Below, piece by piece: positions 53,866-63,314 of a DNA stretch of 64,000 nt. This DNA is from an uncultured Bacteroidaceae bacterium (GTDB lineage: Bacteria > Bacteroidota > Bacteroidia > Bacteroidales > Bacteroidaceae): positions 1 through 64,000 of the forward strand of contig CAKRRN010000003.1 in assembly GCA_934394435.1 (NCBI GenBank), given 5' to 3'. Position 1 is the stretch's first letter, and every line of letters starts with the position of its first letter. The notes under the pieces are model-generated. The model did not search any database. It saw only the letters and a program-made list of their open reading frames with translations, and was not told where the DNA came from. Both the position numbers and the translations under genes were made by a program.

Positions 53866-53946
53866 GATCGGGGTTGATTTTATAGATTATGAAACTCCAC
53901 TATATTTGCTTCCCTGCCTCATGTCCGATTTAAGATAAAAAAAATA

Positions 53947-53980
53947 ACAGTGGCGAATCTCGCAAGAGGTTCGCCACTGT
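53947..53980 (-). terminator. Intrinsic terminator of the giant minus-strand gene
   Basis: ACAGTGGCGAA (53947-53957) pairs perfectly with TTCGCCACTGT (53970-53980). On the minus strand eight T residues follow. Confidence 0.92.
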
Positions 53981-54006
53981 CTTATAGTATGAAGGATAGT
54001 CGTCTC

Positions 54007-57000
54007 TTACTTGACAACAACCTTGCGACCGTTGATAATGTAGAGTCCCTTATCAGTCTTCTGTACGCGTATACCGTTGATGGTATAGATGCCAGTAGAC
54101 TTGTTAGACTGCTCTGCTACGGTCTCAGCAATACCAGTACCAGTACTCTTATAGAGTGATGCTACCTGTTCTGCTGTAATAGCCTTGCTGTATACACGTG
54201 CGATGGCAATATCACCACGCCATGCGTTAGTTGCCTTGGTAGTACTTCCTGGGTCACCTCCAATACCAAACCAGTTGCATCCAACAGTTGGGAATACTAC
54301 GTTGCCCGGAAGGTCTGTTGTGGCCATAAGTTCACCATTTACATAAATGAGAGCCTGTCCTGCCTCCTTGTCCCATACGCCTACTACATGGTAGAACTTA
54401 CCTCCCTCAGGAGCTACTTTACTATCGCAACGAGCCCATGTGCTGATGTACAGAGGAGAAGCGTTTGCATTGAAACGGAACTGACGTACGCCGTCCACTG
54501 CAGCTGTCTCAAAGCCTGTGCCGCCAGTCTGCATAGCAGAGAAGGGTTTAGCTGTTACATCGGGCATGGCACCTTCGCAGTCAGCAGACAGAAGCATTTC
54601 CAATGAATGGCTGTTCTCCAAGCCACTGCGGAAGAGCATGTTCTGCTCAAAGTCTACCTTAAAGAAGCTTGTCGCATCGCTGCCCCATTCGTTGTCCAGT
54701 CGTACTACGTTGCGCTTCAGTTCTTCATTGTAATATACCTCAGGAGTACCAATTTTCTCTACGGTCATATTCAAGTCAGAAGCGTCTGTAGCGGTACTGT
54801 CTTCGTTGAATACGATATCCATGATAAGTTCAGGTGCGGTCTTCCAGTCAGCGGCCTGGTTTGTATAGGTGCTGTCAGCAGTCATACCTACAATACCATG
54901 TGTGGGATCCAGTGTGGGAACAGGGTCTGTGCCCAGTGTCTGATACCATTTGGGATTGGTCGTGTTACCTTCATTCAGAATGTAGCAGATTGCTCCGCTG
55001 GCCAGTTGCTCATCTGTGATGATGGTGCCCTGAATACCCTTTGTAGAGAATACATGCTTCATGGTTACATTGAGGTTACGGATAATGTAGTCCTTACCAT
55101 CCTCGAAATAGTAACCCTTTACATCGCTATTGGTAAAGCAGTTTGTGAATGTACCAATCTTACCACCGCTCCATCCACATATAGCAGCACTTTCTCTTCC
55201 GCCTGTTACAGGACCAGTCACATAGCAGTTGGTTATGTAAAGGTTGGCCTTGCTGCCCATGTTGGTACCATAGAGACCAGCCACGTTGGCTCCACTTCCA
55301 ATTATAGTTCCTTCCATACCTACGCTTTCCACTACGATGTTGCCAGCAGTGGTGTTTCCACCAATAACTGCTGTATAAGATCCACCTTCAATGGTACAGG
55401 TGTTGTCAACAACAAAGTTGCGGATAACAGCACCATCAGTTACGTAACCGAAGATACCTGTGTAATCAGTGGTGAGAGAGATAACAAGATTGCTGATTCT
55501 GTGTCCTTTGCCATCGAATACACCATGGTATGGCTTATTCTTTGTGCCGATGGGTTGCCAGCTAAGACTTGTCATATCCATGTCATTGAGTAACACTGCA
55601 GAGAGGGTGCTTTGTGCGTTAGCTAAAACAGAGAATGATACGAATTGTTTTCCGTTAGCAATCTGATAGATTCCATCTTCATCTTGCTGTGGAATCAGAG
55701 ACTTGAAGACGTCTGTATCAAACACACCCATGGTACGAGCTTCCTGTGCGGTGATAGAACCGTTGTTGTAAGCGTTGTTCACAGAGTCGATGGCATTGTA
55801 GAACATGTCTTGATCATCGCCAAGGCTGGTACCAAGCACGTTAGCTATGGATTCCATCGTTTCTGACTTCTTGAGCATTGCATAATATGCTTCCTTGCCG
55901 TCAAGGATATTGTCAAGTGTGGTTGATAGTGCATAGAGAGCGGATTCCTGAGCGGAAACTCCTTCTGCTGCCTGTGCGGATGCTACATTCTCTTCCAGTT
56001 CTTTCTTTAGTTGTGCTGGATAGTTGCGGGCAGGAGCCTGGTTGGGATCATTGGGATCATAGGCTGTGAGGAGCGTGTTGGCACGTGCAGTCTGTTTGTC
56101 GAGCACTTCCTTTATAGCTGTTGCTGTGGGAGCATCAGCTTCAGTACCGCAATATGTCAGTTTGGTGTTACCGAAAAGCAACTGGAAGCTGAGACCTTCG
56201 GAAGCGTTTCTGCGCAGACCCACTGTAAGGTTGCCATCTTCGCCCACCTTAGTGAGAACAGCCATCTGATAACGTTTACCGTTCATGGCATATGCCATTG
56301 CTGCCAAGCCACGAGGTATGTAGCCGATAATTTCATTGTCATCAGTCTTGGATGTGCTGAAACCATCATCGAAGAGGGGATGCTCTGAAAGATCTGTTGT
56401 CAGCAAGCAGTTCTCACCATCGATTGCTGCTTCAGGAGTAATCATATCTTCGCGAACAACGGGAATTATAGCCGTGTTGTTGTTTGCAAAGATAACAGCA
56501 TGCTGGTCGTAGCTATAGCGGTTTCCGTTTGCACAGGTTGCTGCGTTCATGGTCACCAGATAGTAGCCTGGCTTCAGACCTGTCAATGTCTGACTGATAT
56601 TTACAGAGTCTGTGCTGTAGTTCTCACCTACGTACCAAGTGGTCTCTTGCACTTTCTGTTCCCATGTGCTGAAGGCTGTTCCTGTCCATCCATTAGATCC
56701 ATCGCTGAAGTCTGGGTTTGTCAGCAGACTTGTCACGTCCATTCCAGGCTGATAGCCTCCAGCAATGGCTTTGTCAAGCATTTGCTGTACGCGCTCAATC
56801 TCTTGGTTGATGAGTGAGTCAGCTGCCAGATGATTCTCTGTGATGTATGTATATCCGCCCAAGGGCCAGTCTTGATTAGGTTCAGCGTTGCTCTTCAGAT
56901 AGTTTTCGAGTGCTTCTCTATCGGCGCCAACGAAATCGTTGTGCGAGTCGATGTATTCTCTTACTTCCTGACATTTGGTGACGTAAGCCGCGTACACCTT

Positions 57001-59157
57001 GGTAGATGCGATGATGGTGTCGCGCATGTGCAACATTTGAGCGTATGCAGGCAAGAATGCTGACTTTGTTTTTACCTCAGACAAGGCTTGTGCCAAAGTA
57101 CGGCAATCGTCTATCAGACGCTGTTCAGCCATGGCCTCGTCCAGATATTCGTATTCTGCAGTCTGGATGTTGCTGACAGCATCTTCCACTTCTGCATCAT
57201 CGTTGATGGCGATGCAGCTCTCTCCTGCTTTCACCACGATGGCATGTGTTGGGTCGTTTACGGGGAAATCATCCTCGCCTATAGTCTGGTACCAAGCCAG
57301 CTTGTCATAATTCGATCCTATCAAGCTAACGCAAAGCTCACCGTTTGACACTTTCTCTTGGTCGATGATATTGCCCTGCGTACCATTGATAGAGTATACG
57401 TTGTTGAGTACGATGTTAGAAGTTGGGTAAGCCAGATAGCTTTCCTCGCCACGAGGAGCATCGCACTCTCCAATGCCATAGCAGTTTTCAATGGTGGAGT
57501 TGTAACCCATCCATCCTGTGAGCAGACCGTCTTCTTGAACTCCATGTACGCTACCACTTACATAACTGTTTCTGAAGGTGATGGTGCAAGCTGTGGGTTG
57601 TCCGGGTGCGCATCCCAAAAGACCACCGCAGTTAACTCCACCTTCGCCATTGACGGTGCCTTCCATTCCGACATTCTCAAGCAGAATGTTTCCTGCCCAT
57701 TCGCGTGCTTGTCCGATGAATCCAGCCACGTGCTTGACACCGCTTACAGTGCAGGTCTCGTCCAATCGGAGATTCTTGATGTAGGCAGGTTCCGCAGCAC
57801 GTGCGGCAGCCTCGTCAGTAGGTTTCACGGGTTCGCTGTTCATAACAGCAATGAGTCCGATGGGGCTGTCCTCACTGGTAGAAGTAAGTGTCAAACCGCT
57901 GATGATGTGGTGTTGTCCGTCAATGTGTCCGCAGAATGGTTTTGCAGAAGTACCAGGAGCCACATAGTGGTCATTGGCTTCTTCGCTCATTTCTATATCA
58001 GCGGTCAGTCGCATGTTAGCCAGCTGGTTCTTGCCTGCCAATACAGACCACCATGCCAGTTGATTTGCATTTTCTACTTCATACCATCCGTCGGAAGCAG
58101 GTTGCATGTATGTCTCATCCCATGTGCCACAGATGGAGCAGAAGCCTTCGTCCATATTGTGAGCAGGCTGTGTTTTCACCTGTGGCTCATTGGTGTACTC
58201 GGTGTGTCCCAGAGGCACACCATTGCAAAGCCACTCGTCTGCCTTACAATATACCAAGCTATGTCCATTTGCGAAAGGAATAGGAGCTTCGTCTTCACCA
58301 ATGGTCTGATAGAAATTCTTTCCGCCTTGCTCATAACCATTCAGGATGAAAGCCAAGGCTCCGCTCTTTACATCTTCGCTTTCTACAGCAGTCAGAGGAT
58401 ATGCAGAGGGAATATAATCAGTGCCAACAGGTATGTAATAAACGTTTTCCCATACAGCACCAGGACCACGACCAACATAGTTGAAACTGTTGAGGCTGTT
58501 AAAGGCAACACCTGTCACTTCACCTACGAAAAGACAGTTTTTAATGTCACCAGTACCACCGCTCCATCCAACGAATCCGCCGCAATGCTCTGTGACTCCA
58601 TCACCGATCATCTTGCCCGCGAATACAACATTGGTCATTTTGTATGCTCCTGCTGAAAACGCGATGATACCACCGCCACCAGTGTCGTAACCGTGAGTGA
58701 TATTCATTTCCACGTCGCAGTAGACGTTTTCTATCGTGGTACCACCTTTGTCATGAGCACGACCTACGATAGTTCCTGGATGTTGGTTTACGCTCTGCAA
58801 GGAACCTGTTACACGCAGGTTGCGTACGGTACCAGACATGTACTGGAAGATACCACAGTCATAGACGGCATCCTTCCATGCAATACTGATGGAATGTCCT
58901 TGGCCGTCAAAAACTCCTGTGTAGGGTTTTTCGCTGCTGGTGGCAATCATGGTTGCGTCCTCGCCCAAGTCAATGTCTGCTGTCAGCACGGCATTGGCAT
59001 CGGTAGTGCCGCCATTCACCAGTTCAGCAAAAGCTTTGTAGTCATCTAAGGAACCGATCTGGTAGACTCCATCTATCTGTTCCAAAGCCTGCGCTACCAT
59101 GCCCGATGCCATTAGAACGGCTGTCAGGCAGCATCTGAGTAGAAAACTTCTCTTCAT
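54007..59157 (-). CDS. Giant secreted GLUG-type protein with LamG-like domain
   Basis: This encodes 1716 residues with a signal peptide (about 1-24, ending MVAQA). It has three beta-helix units of GLUG type (about 25-300, 350-640 and 1160-1420), each ending in a WYQTxGxD...P..D.TH cap (near 280, 620 and 1402). A GFCSICG linker (Cys340, Cys343), helical stretches (about 655-800 and 990-1150) and a beta-sandwich opening LLTNPDFSDGSNGW (about 809-985) occur in the same order as in the plus-strand paralogue. It differs by lacking the N-terminal beta-sandwich and by having a LamG/concanavalin-like domain (about 1443-1680; phrases KFYHVVGVWDKEAGQALIYVNGE, key part YHVVGVWD). The tail reads IYTINGIRVQ and GLYIINGRKVVVK, a type IX-like sorting end. 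Confidence 0.92.
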   Translation of the reverse strand: MKRSFLLRCCLTAVLMASGMVAQALEQIDGVYQIGSLDDYKAFAELVNGGTTDANAVLTADIDLGEDATMIATSSEKPYTGVFDGQGHSISIAWKDAVYDCGIFQYMSGTVRNLRVTGSLQSVNQHPGTIVGRAHDKGGTTIENVYCDVEMNITHGYDTGGGGIIAFSAGAYKMTNVVFAGKMIGDGVTEHCGGFVGWSGGTGDIKNCLFVGEVTGVAFNSLNSFNYVGRGPGAVWENVYYIPVGTDYIPSAYPLTAVESEDVKSGALAFILNGYEQGGKNFYQTIGEDEAPIPFANGHSLVYCKADEWLCNGVPLGHTEYTNEPQVKTQPAHNMDEGFCSICGTWDETYMQPASDGWYEVENANQLAWWSVLAGKNQLANMRLTADIEMSEEANDHYVAPGTSAKPFCGHIDGQHHIISGLTLTSTSEDSPIGLIAVMNSEPVKPTDEAAARAAEPAYIKNLRLDETCTVSGVKHVAGFIGQAREWAGNILLENVGMEGTVNGEGGVNCGGLLGCAPGQPTACTITFRNSYVSGSVHGVQEDGLLTGWMGYNSTIENCYGIGECDAPRGEESYLAYPTSNIVLNNVYSINGTQGNIIDQEKVSNGELCVSLIGSNYDKLAWYQTIGEDDFPVNDPTHAIVVKAGESCIAINDDAEVEDAVSNIQTAEYEYLDEAMAEQRLIDDCRTLAQALSEVKTKSAFLPAYAQMLHMRDTIIASTKVYAAYVTKCQEVREYIDSHNDFVGADREALENYLKSNAEPNQDWPLGGYTYITENHLAADSLINQEIERVQQMLDKAIAGGYQPGMDVTSLLTNPDFSDGSNGWTGTAFSTWEQKVQETTWYVGENYSTDSVNISQTLTGLKPGYYLVTMNAATCANGNRYSYDQHAVIFANNNTAIIPVVREDMITPEAAIDGENCLLTTDLSEHPLFDDGFSTSKTDDNEIIGYIPRGLAAMAYAMNGKRYQMAVLTKVGEDGNLTVGLRRNASEGLSFQLLFGNTKLTYCGTEADAPTATAIKEVLDKQTARANTLLTAYDPNDPNQAPARNYPAQLKKELEENVASAQAAEGVSAQESALYALSTTLDNILDGKEAYYAMLKKSETMESIANVLGTSLGDDQDMFYNAIDSVNNAYNNGSITAQEARTMGVFDTDVFKSLIPQQDEDGIYQIANGKQFVSFSVLANAQSTLSAVLLNDMDMTSLSWQPIGTKNKPYHGVFDGKGHRISNLVISLTTDYTGIFGYVTDGAVIRNFVVDNTCTIEGGSYTAVIGGNTTAGNIVVESVGMEGTIIGSGANVAGLYGTNMGSKANLYITNCYVTGPVTGGRESAAICGWSGGKIGTFTNCFTNSDVKGYYFEDGKDYIIRNLNVTMKHVFSTKGIQGTIITDEQLASGAICYILNEGNTTNPKWYQTLGTDPVPTLDPTHGIVGMTADSTYTNQAADWKTAPELIMDIVFNEDSTATDASDLNMTVEKIGTPEVYYNEELKRNVVRLDNEWGSDATSFFKVDFEQNMLFRSGLENSHSLEMLLSADCEGAMPDVTAKPFSAMQTGGTGFETAAVDGVRQFRFNANASPLYISTWARCDSKVAPEGGKFYHVVGVWDKEAGQALIYVNGELMATTDLPGNVVFPTVGCNWFGIGGDPGSTTKATNAWRGDIAIARVYSKAITAEQVASLYKSTGTGIAETVAEQSNKSTGIYTINGIRVQKTDKGLYIINGRKVVVK

Positions 59158-59652
59158 GCGCTTAATGTTTTGAGGTTAGTGAAATGAAAAAATTTATCTC
59201 TTGTCTTAGATTGTACGCATAAATCAATCAAATATTGAATCGAGCTCAAAATTAGTGAAAAACATTAAAAATACGTAAACTCCTTTTAAAAAAAACAAGT
59301 TATATGTGTGATATTTTGGTTTTATGCGGAAAATAAGCTATGAAAAACTTTCGAACGGAGGGGCAATCTATCGTTTTTTATGAGTTTGCTTTGTTGGCTT
59401 GTCGTGTTCGTTCTGTCCGTAGTACTCCGTTATTAAGTTGTTGAATATGCTTTGTAGACAGGACAAATTATCTCAATTAAACGGAATTGGTCTGTAAAAT
59501 GGGTGTTTTAATTTTGAACACCTATTTAAATGCTTGGCAGATGCTTCGCGAATTGTAAACAAATGTGTATCTTTGCAAGAAAGAAGATGTAAAAATGACA
59601 TTTTTTAATAAATATATTATTCCATATACATAAGTTGACAAAAACAAAACAA
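59158..59652. other. Divergent promoter region
   Basis: A strongly A/T-rich stretch between divergent genes. A minus-strand TAATTTTG box (59247-59254) may serve the giant gene; TATCTTTG (59568-59575) serves the GH92 gene. No ORF is convincing. Confidence 0.6.
59568..59575 (+). promoter_or_regulatory. -7 box (TATCTTTG) of the mannosidase locus
   Basis: TATCTTTG, about 80 bases before the GH92 ATG at 59653. No clear TTTG at the expected distance; the locus may be controlled by an activator. Confidence 0.6.
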
Positions 59653-61833
59653 ATGAAGAACTTAATGAAGAGATGTAACCTGCTGGTGGCTCTGCTCATG
59701 ACAGGTTCTGCAGCATTAGCTCAGAATCTGACGCAGTATGTAGACCCCAGAATTGGCACTGGAGACCATGGGCATGTGTTCATGGGTGCTAACGTACCTT
59801 TTGGAATGGTCAATGCTGGTCCGACCCAACTGGAACAAGGCTGGGACTGGTGTTCGGGCTATCATGAGAGTGGTAAGAAGATTATCGGCTTTGGACAGAT
59901 GCACCTGAGTGGCACGGGATGTGGTGACTTGGGAGACATTTCCTTGATGCCTACATATGGCGATGTGGAGCTCTCGCGCGAAGGACTTGCGAGTGAGTAT
60001 AGTCACTCCAGTGAGGTAGTTGCTCCGGGATACTATCGGGTTACGCTCGACCGCTTTGGCATTCAAGCAGAGATGACCGCTACCAAGCGTGTGGCACTTT
60101 ATTGTTTCACCTATCCGAAAGGAAGCAACAACGCACGTGTGGTGATTGATTTGGAAAATACCGTAGGAGATAATACACGCGAGGCTCGTGTGGTACCTCT
60201 GGATGAATACACTCTGCTTGGTTACCGCAGAAGCAGTGGGTGGGCAAGTGACCAGCGTGTATATTTCTGCATCAAATTCAATAGGCCCATACATAACTGG
60301 TACTCAAAGGATGTGGATGCTCACTATGGAGAGGCAACATTCGAACTCTCTCCCGGCGATCAGGTCTTGGCTAAAGTGGCTCTCTCACCCACAAGTGAGG
60401 CAAATGCCATGATGAATATGAATCAGGAAATGCCAGGAAACTTTGATTTCAAGGCTGTGGCACAGGCTGCCAATGAGGCGTGGAATAATCAACTCTCTCG
60501 TATCAAGGCTACTTTCCGCACAGAGCGCGAACGCAAGATTTTCTATACAGCCCTCTATCATTTTATGGTAGCGCCACAAATCTGGTGTGATGTGACGGGT
60601 GACTATATGGGCGCAGATCTTCAGGTACATCGTTCTGCCAAGTATGAGACGCTGACGACATGGAGCCTGTGGGACACTTATCGTGCCGCGCATCCTTTGG
60701 CAACCATCATAATGCCTGATCGCATGAAGGATTATGCTAACACGATGATGGCTATTTATCGCGAGCATGGAGAACTACCTATGTGGCATCTGACAAGTTG
60801 CGAGACTTATTGTATGGTTGGCGAACCAGGCATTCCTGTTCTTGCAGACATGATTCTGAAGGGTGAGTATGGAGACATCAACCCAGAGGAAGCTCTGGAG
60901 GCTATGAAAGCAAGCTTGTTGCCTACGGAGTATGCAAAGAGCAAACGTACCCCACTACGTGGAAAAGATTATCTGGCAGACCTTGGCTATCTGCCTTACG
61001 ATGGACGAGAAGGTGAGACTGTGGCTAAGAATCTGGAATATTATCTGGCCAGTTGGTCTGTGGCTCAAGTGGCAGGCAAACTCGGACATAAGGAGGATAG
61101 CGTTCGTTTCTACAACCTCAGCCAGAATTATCATAAGCTATGGGATGCTCGAGTGAAGTGTATGCGTGCAATAGATACAAGGGGCAATCTGCGTCCCTTG
61201 CCAGCAGACTTCAATCCTCAGTTCCAGACTGGCGACTATACGGAAGGCAATCCTTGGCAGTACGCTTTTCTGGTGCCTCATGATGTAAATGGATTAGCAG
61301 AACTGATGGGTGGAAAGAAAGCCCTGGAAAAGCATCTCGATGACTTATTGAGTGCCCCCAGCGACTTGGGCGACAATCATAATCCTGATATCTCGGGTCT
61401 TATCGGTCAGTATGCACATGGTAATGAACCCAGTCATCAGGTGTTGTATATGTATAACTATGTGGACCAGCCTCGTAAGACACAGATGCGTGTGCGCCAG
61501 GTGATGGATGAACTCTATACAGACCAGCCAGCAGGACTTTGTGGCAATGAGGACGTAGGGCAGATGTCTGCCTGGTATATTATGTCGGCATTAGGATTAT
61601 ACCAAGTGGAACCCTGCGGTGGCGTGTACCAGTTGGGATCACCTATCGTGGAGGAGGCTGTCATTCCTCTGCCAGAGGGCAAAACCTTTACGATTCGCAC
61701 ACATGGTGGTTCGGACAAGGCTGTATATGTAAAGAAGTATGTGCTTAACGGAAAGACTCTGAAGGGACACACTCTGCTTCATAGTCAGATTATGGCTGGT
61801 GGCGTACTCGACGTGTACATGAGTGAGAAATAA
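59653..61833 (+). CDS. GH92 family alpha-mannosidase
   Basis: From ATG 59653 this encodes 726 residues; the TTG at 59635 is not preferred because it would precede the signal peptide (ending GSAALAQ). VDPRIGTGDHGHVFMGANVPFGMVNAGP (key part PRIGTGDHGH), HLSGTGCGDLGDI, WSLWDTYRAAHPL, HGNEPSHQVLYMYNY and GNEDVGQMSAWYIMSALG are GH92 signatures. The enzymes are calcium-dependent exo-alpha-mannosidases that trim N-glycans or yeast mannan. Outer-surface or periplasmic placement is expected from the signal peptide. It is followed after 41 bases by the GH125 gene. Confidence 0.95.
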   Translation: MKNLMKRCNLLVALLMTGSAALAQNLTQYVDPRIGTGDHGHVFMGANVPFGMVNAGPTQLEQGWDWCSGYHESGKKIIGFGQMHLSGTGCGDLGDISLMPTYGDVELSREGLASEYSHSSEVVAPGYYRVTLDRFGIQAEMTATKRVALYCFTYPKGSNNARVVIDLENTVGDNTREARVVPLDEYTLLGYRRSSGWASDQRVYFCIKFNRPIHNWYSKDVDAHYGEATFELSPGDQVLAKVALSPTSEANAMMNMNQEMPGNFDFKAVAQAANEAWNNQLSRIKATFRTERERKIFYTALYHFMVAPQIWCDVTGDYMGADLQVHRSAKYETLTTWSLWDTYRAAHPLATIIMPDRMKDYANTMMAIYREHGELPMWHLTSCETYCMVGEPGIPVLADMILKGEYGDINPEEALEAMKASLLPTEYAKSKRTPLRGKDYLADLGYLPYDGREGETVAKNLEYYLASWSVAQVAGKLGHKEDSVRFYNLSQNYHKLWDARVKCMRAIDTRGNLRPLPADFNPQFQTGDYTEGNPWQYAFLVPHDVNGLAELMGGKKALEKHLDDLLSAPSDLGDNHNPDISGLIGQYAHGNEPSHQVLYMYNYVDQPRKTQMRVRQVMDELYTDQPAGLCGNEDVGQMSAWYIMSALGLYQVEPCGGVYQLGSPIVEEAVIPLPEGKTFTIRTHGGSDKAVYVKKYVLNGKTLKGHTLLHSQIMAGGVLDVYMSEK

Positions 61834-61874
61834 CTTGTATTTTTTTGAACATCTATATACATATTATATATATA

Positions 61875-63314
61875 ATGAAAAGACTTCTATTTGGGTTGTT
61901 GATGGCTGCACCTGTCGCCACTTTCGCCTTTCCTGTAACTGAGATGGCAGAACCAGCCTCTCACAAGAAAAATCAAGTGGCAGTGCAAAGCACTCTGAAA
62001 AGCCTGAGACCAGACGAAAAGGATCGTTTGTTTCGTAGCGATGCTGTGGAGAAACAAATCCTGGCTCTGAAAGAGAAACTGACAGCTATAGATCCGAAAC
62101 TCTATTGGATGTTTGTTAATTGTTTCCCCAATACCCTTGACACTACAGTACATTATAGTGATGCTAACGGTGATGATGATACATTCGTGTATACAGGTGA
62201 CATCCATGCCATGTGGTTGCGTGATAGCGGTGCACAGGTATGGCCTTACTTGCGATATGTGAATCAAGACGAACCTCTTCGCCATCTTATCCGCGGAGTC
62301 ATTCGTCGTCAGTTTGCATGTATACTGATTGATCCCTATGCTAATGCATTCAATATCGGACCGACTGGTGGTGAGTGGCAGACAGACGAGACGGAAATGA
62401 AGAAAGAATTGCATGAACGCAAGTATGAGATTGACTCTTTATGCTATCCTCTACGCCTTGCTTATGAGTACTGGCAGCGTACAGGTGACACGAGTATCTT
62501 TGATGAAAAGTGGCTCAGTGTGGTGAAAGCTATCTTAGCAACTTTCCGTGATCAGCAAAACTGGAACGGTATGAAGACTAATTATCACTTCCGCCGTGAG
62601 ACAAAGGCTCTGCATGACACACGTAGCAATGCAGGATATGGTCATCCTGGAAAGGCTTGTGGTCTCATCGCAAGTGCTTTCCGTCCATCTGATGACAGTA
62701 CCATCTTCCCTTATCTCGTTCCCAGCAATTTCTTCGCAGTAAGTGTATTGCGCAAGGCTGCTGTTATCTTGCGTCAGGTTAATCATGACCAGGTGTTGGC
62801 AGGAGAGTGTGAGCAACTGGCCAGTCAGGTTGATTTGGCTCTGAAGGAATATGCGGTGGTTGATCATCCCAAGTATGGCAAGATGTACGCATTTGAGGTG
62901 GATGGCTTTGGCAGTTCTCTGCTGATGGATGATGCAAATGCTCCAAGTCTTCTTTGTCTGCCTTATCTGACAGATGTGGATATTGATGATCCTATTTATC
63001 AGAACACTCGCCGATTTGTCTGGAGTGAGGATAATCCTTACTTCTTCCGTGGTAAGGCAGGTGAGGGCATTGGAGGTCCTCATTGCGGATTGGACAAGCC
63101 TTGGCCCATGAGTATGGTCATGAAGGCTTTTACCACCAATGACCGTGCAGAGAAAGAGTGGTGTGTGCAGCAGATTCTTAAAACAGATGCAGGAACAGGA
63201 TTCATGCACGAATCCTTCAATAAGGATGATGCCGCGGATTTCACTCGTTCGTGGTTTGCATGGGCAAACACGCTCTTTGGAGAACTAATAGTTGATATGT
63301 ATGCTGAAAACTAA
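61875..63314 (+). CDS. GH125 exo-alpha-1,6-mannosidase
   Basis: From ATG 61875 this encodes 479 residues; the upstream Met at 61845 is less likely, as 61875 begins the signal peptide (MKRLLFGLLMAAPVATFA). GDIHAMWLRDSGAQVWPYL, FNIGPTGGEWQTDETEM and GGPHCGLDKPWPMSMVMKAF are GH125 signatures. It cleaves alpha-1,6-linked mannose, complementing the GH92 enzyme next to it. The transglutaminase lipoprotein overlaps its last 14 bases. Confidence 0.95.
   Translation: MKRLLFGLLMAAPVATFAFPVTEMAEPASHKKNQVAVQSTLKSLRPDEKDRLFRSDAVEKQILALKEKLTAIDPKLYWMFVNCFPNTLDTTVHYSDANGDDDTFVYTGDIHAMWLRDSGAQVWPYLRYVNQDEPLRHLIRGVIRRQFACILIDPYANAFNIGPTGGEWQTDETEMKKELHERKYEIDSLCYPLRLAYEYWQRTGDTSIFDEKWLSVVKAILATFRDQQNWNGMKTNYHFRRETKALHDTRSNAGYGHPGKACGLIASAFRPSDDSTIFPYLVPSNFFAVSVLRKAAVILRQVNHDQVLAGECEQLASQVDLALKEYAVVDHPKYGKMYAFEVDGFGSSLLMDDANAPSLLCLPYLTDVDIDDPIYQNTRRFVWSEDNPYFFRGKAGEGIGGPHCGLDKPWPMSMVMKAFTTNDRAEKEWCVQQILKTDAGTGFMHESFNKDDAADFTRSWFAWANTLFGELIVDMYAEN

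Noticed and set aside
54607..55593. 328-residue plus-strand ORF inside the giant minus-strand gene
   Set aside because: Antisense shadow of the LamG and beta-helix coding sequence without its own signals.
57358..58656. 432-residue plus-strand ORF inside the giant minus-strand gene
   Set aside because: No recognisable domain; it is the complement of a well-supported, repeat-rich coding region.
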